From positions 12,944,302-13,008,301 of the forward strand of contig OZ234497.1 of the NCBI GenBank assembly GCA_965153455.1: 64,000 bases of DNA. The letters run 5' to 3'. Source of the DNA: Sphagnum compactum. Its lineage: Eukaryota; Bryophyta; Sphagnopsida; Sphagnales. Both the position numbers and the translations under genes were made by a program. Under the pieces are notes generated by a model, which did not search any database, was not told where the DNA came from, and saw only the letters and a list, made by a program, of their open reading frames with translations. Shown here in pieces: positions 22,595 through 37,120 of the stretch. Positions within the stretch are counted from its first letter, which is position 1, and the number at the start of each line of letters is the position of its first letter.

Positions 22595-25185
22595 TCAATC
22601 ACCATGGTTGTTGTTATGTACAGGTCTCTTGAAGATGTAGAGACGAGTTTTGACAATATCAAGTAACCATGCTGGCAACCAGGTTAATAAAGTTAAGGAC
22701 ATTGTCATGTGCCCACCAGTGTATCGAATTGGAGGATTCTTCCTTGTTACCACTGTCACTACCTGCATGGTCACACACACTCAATTGCTGCTGGCCATGT
22801 ATTTTGAGCAGATGATTAATATCTTCACACATATTGACAACTTATATTAACATCAGCAAAATAGGAGAAAATAGGAAAACAAGGAGAAACCTGACACCAT
22901 AAACACAGAAGACAACCTGCACGAGTAATGTGCCAGAACCCTGTCTGTTAGTATGAGGAGGAGGGTGCAAAGTTGAAAACATATACAGAAATGTTAGGAT
23001 TTGTGGACCCTCCAGTAAAATCAAAGAAGCATGTGTTAAAAAGCTCCAAATTCCTGTTAAAAGCTCCTTGTACTTTGCATGTCTGTCGCATAGGGTGACA
23101 TGCAAAAGACATGCAGCATTTAAGTACTACTTCACTAAGGAAACTACTGAAAAAAACAATTCAAGGCACTAATTTGAAGAATCTCATTGGCCACAATTTT
23201 GTTTCTTCACACTTTAGCACAAGCTCATGAGGCTATTACAACATTTAAGTGCAAGTTTACTGAAGAGAACTCCTCAAAACTATTCTGTGCTTTTTTTCCA
23301 CCTGAGGCACAAGCCTATTCCACAGACCCTGTATATTTGTGTATATTTTCTACACTAATAGAACAACCCTTGTCCATACACAGACAAGGCGAAAAACTGC
23401 GTAGCTGTATGTTGAAGGTAAACATGACAATGCGTGCAGTTTTAATGTTATGACAATCACTTGCAAAGTCTCAGACTGTCACCTTCTTCATCGTGAATAA
23501 TAGCAGTGATGACCGGCCATGACTTATGCTACTCTTACTGGCTCCCAACATTGGGTGTAGATGTTATATAATAATAATAATGATCAATAGCAACAGTCAA
23601 CTCATTTGAATTTTCAACCTTCAAGTAGCAAAATGTATGATTATGACTCGCTACCATAATATTCCACCACTGATATTCAGTCAGCTCCCAACAGTGGGTG
23701 GAGGCCAATTTCACACATGAACCTTTCATACTGGGCTCCTGTCACAAGACTGGCAGTAATGGGAAGACTAGCTATGATGCTAGTTAGCTTGACAACACAT
23801 TACAGAGATGAAAATTTCACTAAACCCTAAACCCTACAAAAGGAAACCAAGAAGGAAAGAAAGGGGAACTGAAAGAGAGTGGAAAAACATAACAACAAGA
23901 AAAGAGGGCGAGGAGAGAAACAACCAAACAACCAAACAAGAAAAGACAGAGAGAAGAGAAGCAATGAATCAAAAAAAGAGGGAGAACAAAGAAACAACCA
24001 AACAAGAAAGGAGGGAGAGGAGAGAAATTCAAGTGGTCCTTGCAAGCTTCCCCAATTGGGATTGGAAGAAGCCCTCAGAAAAGAAAACATGTTGAAGATT
24101 TCCAAAGTTGGAAACTCCAAAACAGAAATCTCCTTTCTTCTATGAAGCAAAGCTCTAGGTCACCTGAACAGACACCTTGAAGAAGAATCTATACTCTTCA
24201 GACGAGTAATTCAAGCTTGCCATTTCAGATATGAAGAAGAAGAAAAAGAAGAAGTGTTTCGGCAGAGATAGAGGATTTTGTTTGACTACAAAAGAAACAA
24301 TGAAATTGCTTCTGTTGCTGAACGATGCTCCTGAAGGTGTATGTCTGTCTCTCTGCAAGCAAACTTCTAAGATGTTTTTGCAAATTTGCAGCAGCAGCAG
24401 CATCAAGAACAAGCCTTGAAAGATGAGCAAGAAGAGAGATTGGATTGTAGATGCAGAGAGGGTTTTTCTTCAAGTACCTTCTTGGCAAACACAGCTGCTG
24501 GAGTGGATTCTGGTATTCCCATTGTCCCTGCCATCTTAAGCATTGCAGCTTCAAATCCTTTGTACAAGCTCCACTCCTTGTTGTTGTTGTGTTGCAGACT
24601 GGATGCAAAGACCTTGTAGATGTTGGATCTAACCGAAGCAGGAGTAACGGTGATAACATCGATGTTGAAAGGTTTCAACTCCACTCGCAACGTATCAGAA
24701 AGAGAGAAGATAGCAGCCTTGGTTGCGCAATAAGGACCGATCCATGGCAATGCGATGCGACCTAACATGCTAGAAACGTTGATTATCCTTCCACCACCTG
24801 CAGACACCATGTGTGGAACCACGGCTTGCACCAACGAGAGACCGCCGAACACATTCACCTCGAAGATCCGACGCACTTGGGCCATTGGCACTTCCGCGAG
24901 CGGTGCCATAAGGCCTATCCCAGCATTGTTGATCAAAACATCTATGCGACCTGCTTGCTTCATCACAGCTTCCACGCCCTCGCGTACTGATTCCTCAGAG
25001 GTAACATCGATTTGCAAGACGTGGATGCCGTATTCCAGCAGCGAGCTCATGCTCTCCGGCGGTTGAACATCGGATGCAAACACCTGGTAACCACGCTCTG
25101 CAAAGAAATAGCAATACTCGTGCCCGATTCCTCCTTTTGCACACCCGGTTATCAGCACTACTTGCTTGGTATTACCGCTCGCCAT
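22595..25185 (-). CDS. Classical short-chain dehydrogenase/reductase, AYR1-like, 2 exons, 291 aa
   Basis: Exon 1 is 25,185-24,478 (236 codons) and exon 2 is 22,762-22,595. The intron is 1,715 bp, with donor AAG|GTACTT and acceptor ATGCAG|GTAGTG. The enzyme should reduce a carbonyl with a nicotinamide cofactor; relatives include 1-acyl-dihydroxyacetone-phosphate reductases. Visible motifs are TGCAKGGIG (residues 13-21), NNAG (86-89), Asn111, VSS with Ser138/139, and YCATK with Tyr152 and Lys156, a full Ser-Tyr-Lys set. Exon 2 supplies the family C-terminus (RKNPPIRYTGG, then a hydrophobic LLTWLPAWLLDI), which the first exon lacks when read straight into a false ending. Asp39 at the end of strand beta-2 hints at NAD rather than NADP. 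The start codon is the first ATG, divergent from DEG1. Substrate is unknown. Confidence 0.86.
23821..23836 (+). repeat. Interstitial CCCTAAA box, two units
   Basis: taaaccctaaaccctac lies within the dehydrogenase intron. It is the telomere-type motif often seen singly in plant genes, too short to be a true telomeric tract. Confidence 0.5.
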
Positions 25186-25232
25186 TTTCTTCCTCCTCCC
25201 TCTCCCCTCTTCTCCTACTCCTGTTGTGTTTA

Positions 25233-25253
25233 CTCTCTCTCTCTCTCTCTCTC
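25233..25253. promoter_or_regulatory. (CT)10 pyrimidine tract upstream of the dehydrogenase
   Basis: A 21-bp pure CT run lies 48 bp upstream of the dehydrogenase ATG (GA-rich on the coding strand). GA/CT runs are common in plant core promoters and 5' leaders, so it may mark the transcription start area. Confidence 0.45.
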
Positions 25254-25292
25254 ACCTGTTGCTGCATACATCAGCTCTTCGAACTTCCTTTT

Positions 25293-25461
25293 CCTAGATC
25301 CTTTTCTTCTACCTTTCAAGAACTCTGCTATTTTTTTCTCGATCCTCTGCTTCTACCTTCAAGAACTCTGTTATTTTGTTCTCGATCCTCTGCTTCTCTA
25401 CGTTCAAGAACGCTGGTATTTTGTTCTCGATCCTCTGCTTCTACCTACCTTCAAGAGCTTG
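25293..25461. repeat. Minisatellite, 4 units of ~45 bp, in the divergent promoter region
   Basis: Units start at 25,293, 25,338, 25,381 and 25,426, each reading ctcgatcctctgcttctac, then ttcaagaactctg, then tattttgtt with few changes. The array sits 110-275 bp upstream of the dehydrogenase ATG. Confidence 0.75.
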
Positions 25462-26579
25462 TTTTTGCAGCCATAGATACCTGTTCCTGGCTTGATTACT
25501 TCACTTTTCTGCACCTTGTCTTCTGGTACGGTTTGATTCTCGCTATTTTTAGTGTTCACGCTTGTCATGTGTAACATCCCAGGTGTGAATCGCAAACGAC
25601 GTTGTCCGAGTAGGTAGTACCTAACAAAACAAAAAGTCTCCGCCCGCATGCGTCTTCTTCGTTCCCTCTCCTCTCTAAATACCACAAATACCATATATGG
25701 TAAACACATCTTTGCTGATTAGTGCTAACTTGCCTGCTCTACTTAGATGAAGAAGATTGAACCTGAAGTAGCTTCACATCATGGATCATTTCCTGCGGCC
25801 TTTAATAGACCATGACTGTTGTATTCCGTGCTACAGTTTGGAGGATAAGTCTTAACCAGTGTTGTTTTTGGTTTATGCATTTCTTGGAATTGTATATAGC
25901 CTAATGCAGAAAGCATCTGTTGTTCTTTAGTAAGTCTTCTCACAAGAAAGATTCAGTCATTTCTTGAATGGAAGATTTGTTAATCAAGATTGATTGGCAT
26001 TTTGGCATTCTAGAATGATGTGTTTGGCAAAGAATGAAACTAAAGAACTTACATTTGCACTTGTCAAATCTTTGCCATTTTTCACAATCCATTCAAGAGT
26101 CCAGTATGAATTAGTGTCCTTGTGGACTTGCTCGACATTGAATTCTTGGGGGTTAATATTTGCATTCAAGAAGGAACCTAGTGAAATGATAGAAGCTAAG
26201 ACCCCTGTCATTTGATTTTCTTTGCAGCTAACTCTTCCCCCCTTCTTCCACGCCCTCCTCCTCCTTGGCCTCCTCCTCCTTCTCCTCCCACACTCACAGC
26301 ACGCTGCAGTCTCACATTACTTACTTCTACCTCTCTCTACTTGGATGCGATTCTCTGAAGGATGAAAAAACCGTTGGATGAAAGAACAGCTTCCTTTATT
26401 GTTATCGTCTAAATGCTTCCATTATGCATCCATTTAGACACTAAAATCATCCATAATGTTCTCCTCCTCCTCCTCTTCCTCCTCCTCTTTCTTCTCCTCA
26501 TCCTCCCTGCAGAGCACCTGCAGAGCAGGCGCGCGAGAGGAAGAACGTGAGAGAGAGCTCGGGATTTGAAGCTCCAGAA

Positions 26580-30967
<4,388 letters not shown>

Positions 30968-32076
30968 CCAAACTTGGTATAAAAAAAGACATCATTCTGT
31001 GGCTGCTCCATGTACAAATTGGTTGAAACATTTACAACTCTCATGTCTGTCAGGTGCCACAAAACAAATACTTTGTAATCCCAATTCTTTTTCAGAGGGT
31101 ACTTTAGTGCAAATAGAGCTGTTTCAGCTGGATAAGTTTCCCACTATGGAATACAACTACACCCTTTTTCCACACCCTGAAAAAGTTCCCACATGAACCA
31201 TGAACCCTGTCTGAATGGATAGGTATACCTGTATGCTGAACTCAGCTCCATTCAAGTCACTAGTTATTTGCTGTCAGACATGACTCCAGAACGCCAATTA
31301 CCTTACATGATGTGACATCTCCGGATTGAACAAGCTCCAATTTGCATCCATGATCTGACTGAAAAGTTATGTTGTCAAGTTTAGATGTAATCCATTGATT
31401 CAAACACTTTGAATACATCTTGGTTCCAGAATGAGACAGTTGTGATGTTTTCAACAGATTTCATTAGTTTCTACAGTTCTAAATTTCTAATACAATTGGC
31501 AATTGCACAGACTGTAGTTTGCAACACCTCAAATCACTTCACACCCTTACACATCTCAGCTTCAGCAGCAGTGCAGTGACATTGTGAAATACAATAGCCA
31601 TTGCTGAGTCATGTGTCTCTTGGCATGGCACTTATCACACATTGTCACACAAAGTTAACCTTCCACTCAGGTTAGACATATAAGACCTGCCGGATACCCA
31701 GAATACACTCTTCAAACATCTTGTACCAGTGTCAGACATTAATTCTACTGAAATGCAACAATCCAGTCAGGTGTTATTCCTCAAGTAAAATACTGAGACT
31801 GCACTTCATGAAATCCATCATTGTGCACACACACTCATGTCTATGTCAACATATTCCAAAGGAATACTGGTATAGAAACTTAAAATCTGGTCTTTGGCTG
31901 CATACACAGTACACAAGAGTTTCCTTTCTGAGAATAAGAGCACACAGCACTGTGCATGTAAGCAAACAAACAAAGATAATATATCTGAACAAACGTGACA
32001 AAGTCAGAAGGGCCATAGTTTGTAAGGCACAAAAAATGCACCGCTTCAAGTTGTGCAAGCCTTTGCTCAGGCCATA
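30968..32076. other. Convergent 3' flanks of DEG1 and ENY2
   Basis: The open frames here (including 31,721-32,278 plus, which overlaps the ENY2 last exon on the other strand) have no recognisable product. I take the interval as the two 3' untranslated and spacer regions. Confidence 0.5.
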
Positions 32077-33838
32077 TCAAGGCCACAAGGCATCAGACAA
32101 AAGAAATGAACGAATTCGCTGCAACAGTTCAGCCTTCACATTATCTGGCACCATAGCTGCACCAGTCCACAGATACAATTTCAGAGCAGAGCGGTTAACA
32201 TCCATCTTTCTGGTACCACATCAGAAGAAAGAAGAGCAGTTCCAACATTCCTGCTCATCGATGTTGACTAACAAGTAGCCTAAAATTGAGAGAAAGTTAA
32301 ACAGAGGGATTTGCTGACAAAGCCAACATACCTCTACCTTTTGGCGTTATAGTGCGTACAAGGTCATCAACTGTGATATTCGCACGCCCTTTCTTCCTTG
32401 TGAAAGCCCTGCTTCAGCCAATCCATCCCATTTATGTTTTGAAGACATTTGGGCAGGAAAAAGTTACTTTCCAGATTTTTGTCTTCTGTTTCCTTCCCAC
32501 TTTCTCTGCATTTTCACCTCTGTAAAGCACTGGCTGATTCTTCTTTACATATGGAGGATGGCACCTCACAGGGGCATAAGGTGCCTCCATCACGAGGACA
32601 GCATCTTATGGAGTGTAAGGTGCCTCTGTATTGGACCTGCCTTGTAGTTTAGACTGTGTAAACTACAATGTACACATGCCTTAAGGACACATTTATACTG
32701 CAGGTTCCAAATTGCATCCCTATTTAATTTCTTTCAACCTTTAAGCTCTTTCAGCTAAAGATATTTCAGGACAAGCCTGGTCTCTAGCTTTTTGCCTGTT
32801 TTGTATTGTGTACATCTCCATTACATTGCAGACTTTGATTCCTCAGCAAATTAAGTTTCAGGTTCAGCACCCCAGAAATGGACAAAAAACCATCAAGATT
32901 CTTCACTTGTTTATGTTCCTTCTTTCTCCCAATCCACAAGGGTTTCCTTTCAACTCCAAAACATAGTTCACCATGTTTTTCAGAAACAAAGATAAAAAGA
33001 GAAACATGGGAAGGGATAAGCAGGCACAGGATCAATAGGGACAGAAAGCCAGGTCCTGTCCATTACCTGCATTGGGCCTTGAGCTCATCTCTCCAACCAC
33101 ATTCGATGAGCCGCTCTCGTAACAACTCTTTCAATCTCTCCTTCTCCCCACTTTCTATCAACTGAAGCCATCCATTCATTTCCATCAGAACACAAGCACC
33201 CTAACTTCCTTCTTCCTGTATCTTGATGGAACATTTTAGGGTGAGCAATAGACCTAATCTCTCCTGAACAAAAAGCAGGCTTTAGTAAGACAGACCCAAA
33301 ACCCAAAGCTCTGATAAAAGCTCTAAGAACCTGTGACAACCCTTGACTAAGTCCCTCTTTTCGCCCTTAAGGTTCCTGACAGGACAACCACTGCTTCAAC
33401 TGGCCCCCATTTCAGTTCAATCAACTTGCTGTTAGTGAAATAATACTGCAATGTTAAAGGATCTAAACTACATGGGCGTCATTGTCTCTTTGTCTTCCAA
33501 AGTACATCCAGCAGATGTGATTTCTTATGTCATTAGAACCTTGTCAAATCCAGCAGCCTTGCTCATAGAAACATATATTCAACATCATCATGATGCCAGA
33601 GAGACTTGAATCTATATACAGACAGTAGCTAAATCCCTATTAGCTTCTGTTAAAAACCATAACATCACCGCCTATCAGACATAAAAATCACAAAAACAGA
33701 CACTTCTGCAATAAGTTGTCTAGTCTTCTCTACCTTGACATTTATAATCTCCTGAAGTGTAGGCTCGGACTCCTTGTCGTTGCTCACGTCAGGTGTCGGC
33801 GGCCGATTTACTGACGCCCTCCTGCAAAAAGGCATCAT
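32077..33838 (-). CDS. ENY2: ENY2/Sus1 homologue, 4 small exons, 118 aa
   Basis: Exons: 33,838-33,734; 33,161-33,067; 32,408-32,332; 32,156-32,077. Introns are 572, 658 and 175 bp, all GT-AG, with phases 0, 2 and 1 matching. ENY2 (yeast Sus1) is a small helical adaptor shared by the SAGA deubiquitinase module and the TREX-2 mRNA export complex. Exon 1 gives [12 protein letters not shown] and TLQEIINVK; exon 2 gives [20 protein letters not shown] and [11 protein letters not shown]; exon 3 gives [20 protein letters not shown] and TPKGR; exon 4 gives [20 protein letters not shown]. This is the full family pattern at the usual plant length. Two ATGs (33,838 and 33,835) are adjacent; the first is used. 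No exon alone makes a long frame. It converges with DEG1. Confidence 0.93.
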
Positions 33839-36158
33839 CCAACCCCAACCTCTGTTCCCTTCATTCTTCCAGAACTCTTTCCGTGTCCACCTGTCTGTGT
33901 GTCCACCTGTCTGTGTCTCAACGGCCTCTTCGTGGCTGCAACTGGACGGTAGGCATTTCTTTGGAAAAAGACGTCTCTCTCTCTCTCTCTATACATCAAT
34001 CCGTATTTTTCCGACACAAATGAATAATGTTCTTCTTGGAGCCATGTTCTTGCTTGTCGCAAAACCAAAGTATCTAGAGGTAAACCAATATCCATCTCTT
34101 TTGGACACATACACGCATCTTTCTTCTTGCAACTTCCTTGACGCAAATGCACATTGGCGCTATAAAAAAATAATGAACTGTTAACCAAAAAGAAAAAAAC
34201 ACTCCGCATCGTCTCTTTTTCTTTGGAAAAACAAACAAACCAAGCACAAAACACAAAAAGAACGCACACCTACACACCGTACACGCTCTCCGATCCCTTC
34301 CCTTCCCTTCCCTCCCCGCTCTAGGTTATGCAGAACGGGGAAACCACAAGCGGGAAAGGGCGACTTACATGGCTATTGCGAAAAAAAGCTCCCCAGAAAC
34401 TCCGCCTGAATGCTCCAAGACAATCAGCCTCTCGACGCAGCCATAAAGTTGAACAGTAAGGAAAATGAAAAAAAACCACAATAAGCGTGTTCTCAACGGC
34501 AACAACGACGATGATTGTGCTCTTGGCGTTCCTCGGTTTTCCTCCCGCACCTCTCTTGTCGTCGTCTTCTCCCCTTCTCCTCGTCGTCTTCTTCTACTTC
34601 TTCTTCTTACTCTTCTTCTCCTTCTTCGCTGCGCTCTCGAGCGTGTCCGGATCGAGGACGTCCGGCTGCTGTATCCAACCGCGCGGTTGCCGCGCGGTCG
34701 GTCTTATCGTCTGGACGGTAATAGGCACAACAAGAAGAAATAACTAGTCGAGAGTTCGATTCACGTTGGGACCTGGAAAAGGTCAAAGGGAAAAAAGCCA
34801 AAAAAGAAAGAAAAAAAGACCAAGGCTTGTAACTAGGTAATTAGAATTTACAAACAAAACTAATAGAAAACTTTAACAAATTAGGTTCATCACAAATTCA
34901 CACTTTTGGGCTTGTATATGTTGAAGTTTTTTCTTTTTCTTTTTTTTTAATTTAAAAAAATTGAAATTTTCAAATGGAGGTGTTATATTTTTAATTTTTC
35001 ATCCTAAAGTGCCTTTTCTATAATTTATACCAAAAAGTGTCATCCTATGTGGCAATGCAAGATTTGCCAATGTCACCATATTGTGACCTTAAATTTTTTT
35101 GTTGATTAAATGTTTGGATGTGTTATATGTATGTGTAAGGCATGCACACGGGCGTGCGCACACACACACACAACCTATCAACTATATTATTATATTGAAT
35201 ATGATTTGTCTATGGTTTTAAGTAATTCATTAAGTATAATTTATTTGGTTGTTAATGTTATATTGGTCTATAAATTTTTGTACCCTTATATTTCCAAATA
35301 GGTATCTAACGCCCACATATCATAGTACCATGGCAAGTTTGATAAACAACTATCAAATCATTAATTAATTTCAAAAAAGACCTTCAACATGTCCTTTTTA
35401 GATTTCTTGAAAATTTGGCCACTATTTAGGTTAATAAAAAATAATTTGATTTGGATGAGTGTAGAAATCCAATTTTATATGGATTGAATTTTTATTCAAA
35501 TGTAACATTAGAAATATTTGGTGTCAATGCTTGTTCATGTGATCTTGAAGTTGTTGATTCAATAGTGTTTTTCTTTTGTTTTGCAATTCTTCCCTTCACA
35601 CATTTTTAAAAAGTTTTAAAAACCTTATTAGTGATCATTTTTACTTAGTTCTTTGGATCTTGTTGGTTTATTGGACCTTGCTGGTGATCATTATAGGTGG
35701 GTAGAAAGAAGAGGTGGTTTTTAATTTATTGGAGGATGTTGGTGATCGTTAAAGGTAAGTAGAATGGAGTGTCGTAGCAAATGACAAAAGCTATTGATGG
35801 GATTGTTTCAACCCATTTCAAATGACGAGTAATCAAATGTTTTGCAAAAAGAGTTTATTTTATTAAATGAGTATGTGAAAGTAGAAAAAGAGAGCAAGTT
35901 AATGCTAAGAAAATAGCTAGATGGACAGCCAAAAACCTTGTTACAAAATCAACCCATCAAGTGAGAAATAAATGATGACTCAAAAAGACCAAAACAAAAT
36001 AGGTCACATAGATAATACATCAATTGGTTTAAACCAAATTTATGACTATTGATCATGGTAGCAATCAAAAAATAGCATTACACTCACTTAACAAATTAAA
36101 TGCATTACATTTTTTTAGTCTTTTAATGTCTATGAAAAGTTAGGTAGATATAGTTTCT
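33839..36158. other. ENY2 upstream region and AT-rich spacer
   Basis: The segment 33,850-34,760 is GC-richer and probably holds the ENY2 promoter and leader. On the minus strand a strong donor (CCAT|GTAAGTCG, near 34,369) could end a 5' untranslated exon. TTC-rich frames on the plus strand (34,465-34,747) are low-complexity. A palindromic ACCGCGCGGT-like pair is at about 34,677-34,701. A CA run is at 35,159-35,172. From 34,800 on the DNA is AT-rich, with no gene seen. Confidence 0.45.
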
Positions 36159-37120
36159 ATGATCAGTTTACAAGTATTGGAGAATTGTTCAAGTTTAGTG
36201 ACATTCATGCAATTGAACCAAAATAACATTCGAAAGCAAAACACAACATGTATTACAACTTACATTAAAGGATGTTTATATAAACATGTTACAAAAAATG
36301 AAGATTGTTGGGTAGCCATTAACAACATGCATTATACAATCAATATTGTGAAGGATGATAGAATCCCTAGCTTCATAAGTGATCCATGGCAAAATTAAAG
36401 GTTTATAATCATTGGCGAATGGACACATCTATTCATTAAAATTTATGTGCATTGGACTTTCAAAATTGGTACTTTAACTAGTAATAAATTACAAATGGTT
36501 CAGCTAGAGCAAGGAAAATTCATAACACATCATGTGGTTTACCTTGTTAAGACATATAATATTTCACCATGCCTTTTTGTGAATACAAGTTTTGAAAACA
36601 AGGATTCACTTAGTACATACAACGTGTGAAAGGACATGGGAGAGTAGAAATAGTGAACATATTTGAATACTTGGCATATAAAACAAAAGACAATGTGTCA
36701 TTGTTTCATTAACAAAAAATGGCAACCTTTTGCTGCTTCAAATGGCATTCAAAATGACAACCCAATAGTCGATACCTTCATTTATATTGTAGGAAAAACA
36801 AAGTGCTTTAAAGATGGATGGCATTTGATTTTTGATGACAACCATTGGTCCAACTTAGAGACCATAAAACAATTTGTGAACAAGGTATTACTACCATACC
36901 TTGAAAGTCAAATCCAACATCAATTGCCAAAAACCCAAAAAATGGTGTGGTTAATGAATTTTTGGGCAATGCATAAGAGTAGGGACTTCTTGGATTGGAT
37001 CAGAAAAACATTCAAACATCTTGGTTTTGTTATTTGTGTTAGATTAAATTATATTTTCTAATGCATTAACGCAGTTGATGTGATTTTATAGATGCCATTA
37101 AAACATGCACTCAAAAAAAC
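36159..37120 (+). pseudogene. DDE_1-family transposase remnant
   Basis: Several frames pieced by eye give, in order, KTYNISPCLFVNT (where the first catalytic Asp is expected, NTDQTG, but reads NTSF), CERTWESRNSEHI, NKRQCVIVSLTKNGNLLLLQ, DGWHLIFDDNHWSNLETIKQ, FVNKVLLPYL, KMVWLMNFWAMHKSRDFLDW and AVDVIL followed by MPLKHALKKTF. This is the DDE superfamily endonuclease layout (ERTWE...KRQ...HWSTLET...WLIDCWSVHKS...PADVILQRPLKHAF). The second catalytic Asp in WLIDCW is Asn here. Stops and at least two frameshifts break it. The upstream frame (36,159-36,398) keeps the same phase but I cannot assign it. Confidence 0.65.

Larger units (their letters stand above)
25186..26579. promoter_or_regulatory. 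Shared intergenic region between divergent dehydrogenase and DEG1 genes
   Basis: These 1.39 kb separate two genes that point away from each other. The segment contains the CT tract, the four-unit minisatellite, TTC/TCC-rich stretches near 26,250-26,520, and short open frames on both strands around 25,984-26,215 that I do not recognise. No clear TATA box was found for either gene. Confidence 0.5.

Noticed and set aside
23808-24150. Lys/Glu/Arg-rich plus-strand ORF and Phe/Leu-rich minus ORF
   Set aside because: Low-complexity GAAA-rich DNA inside the dehydrogenase intron; composition alone explains both frames.
24225-24477. Direct continuation of the dehydrogenase exon to a stop at 24,403
   Set aside because: The residues after KK have no family resemblance, while the exon at 22,762 gives the expected C-terminus in phase.
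25984-26215. Paired ORFs on both strands between the dehydrogenase and DEG1
   Set aside because: No recognisable domain and both strands open; kept only as intergenic DNA.
31721-32278. 185-codon plus-strand ORF
   Set aside because: It overlaps the last ENY2 exon on the other strand, is rich in Cys/His/Arg without a recognisable domain, and lies in a 3' flank.
33085-33339. Minus-strand [17 protein letters not shown]...
   Set aside because: Different frame from ENY2 exon 2, which overlaps it and has family support; its upstream part is intron 1.
34465-34747. Overlapping Leu/Ser-rich plus-strand ORFs near a GC-rich patch
   Set aside because: TTC/CTC-rich low-complexity DNA; three frames are open together and no splice chain follows into the AT-rich DNA.
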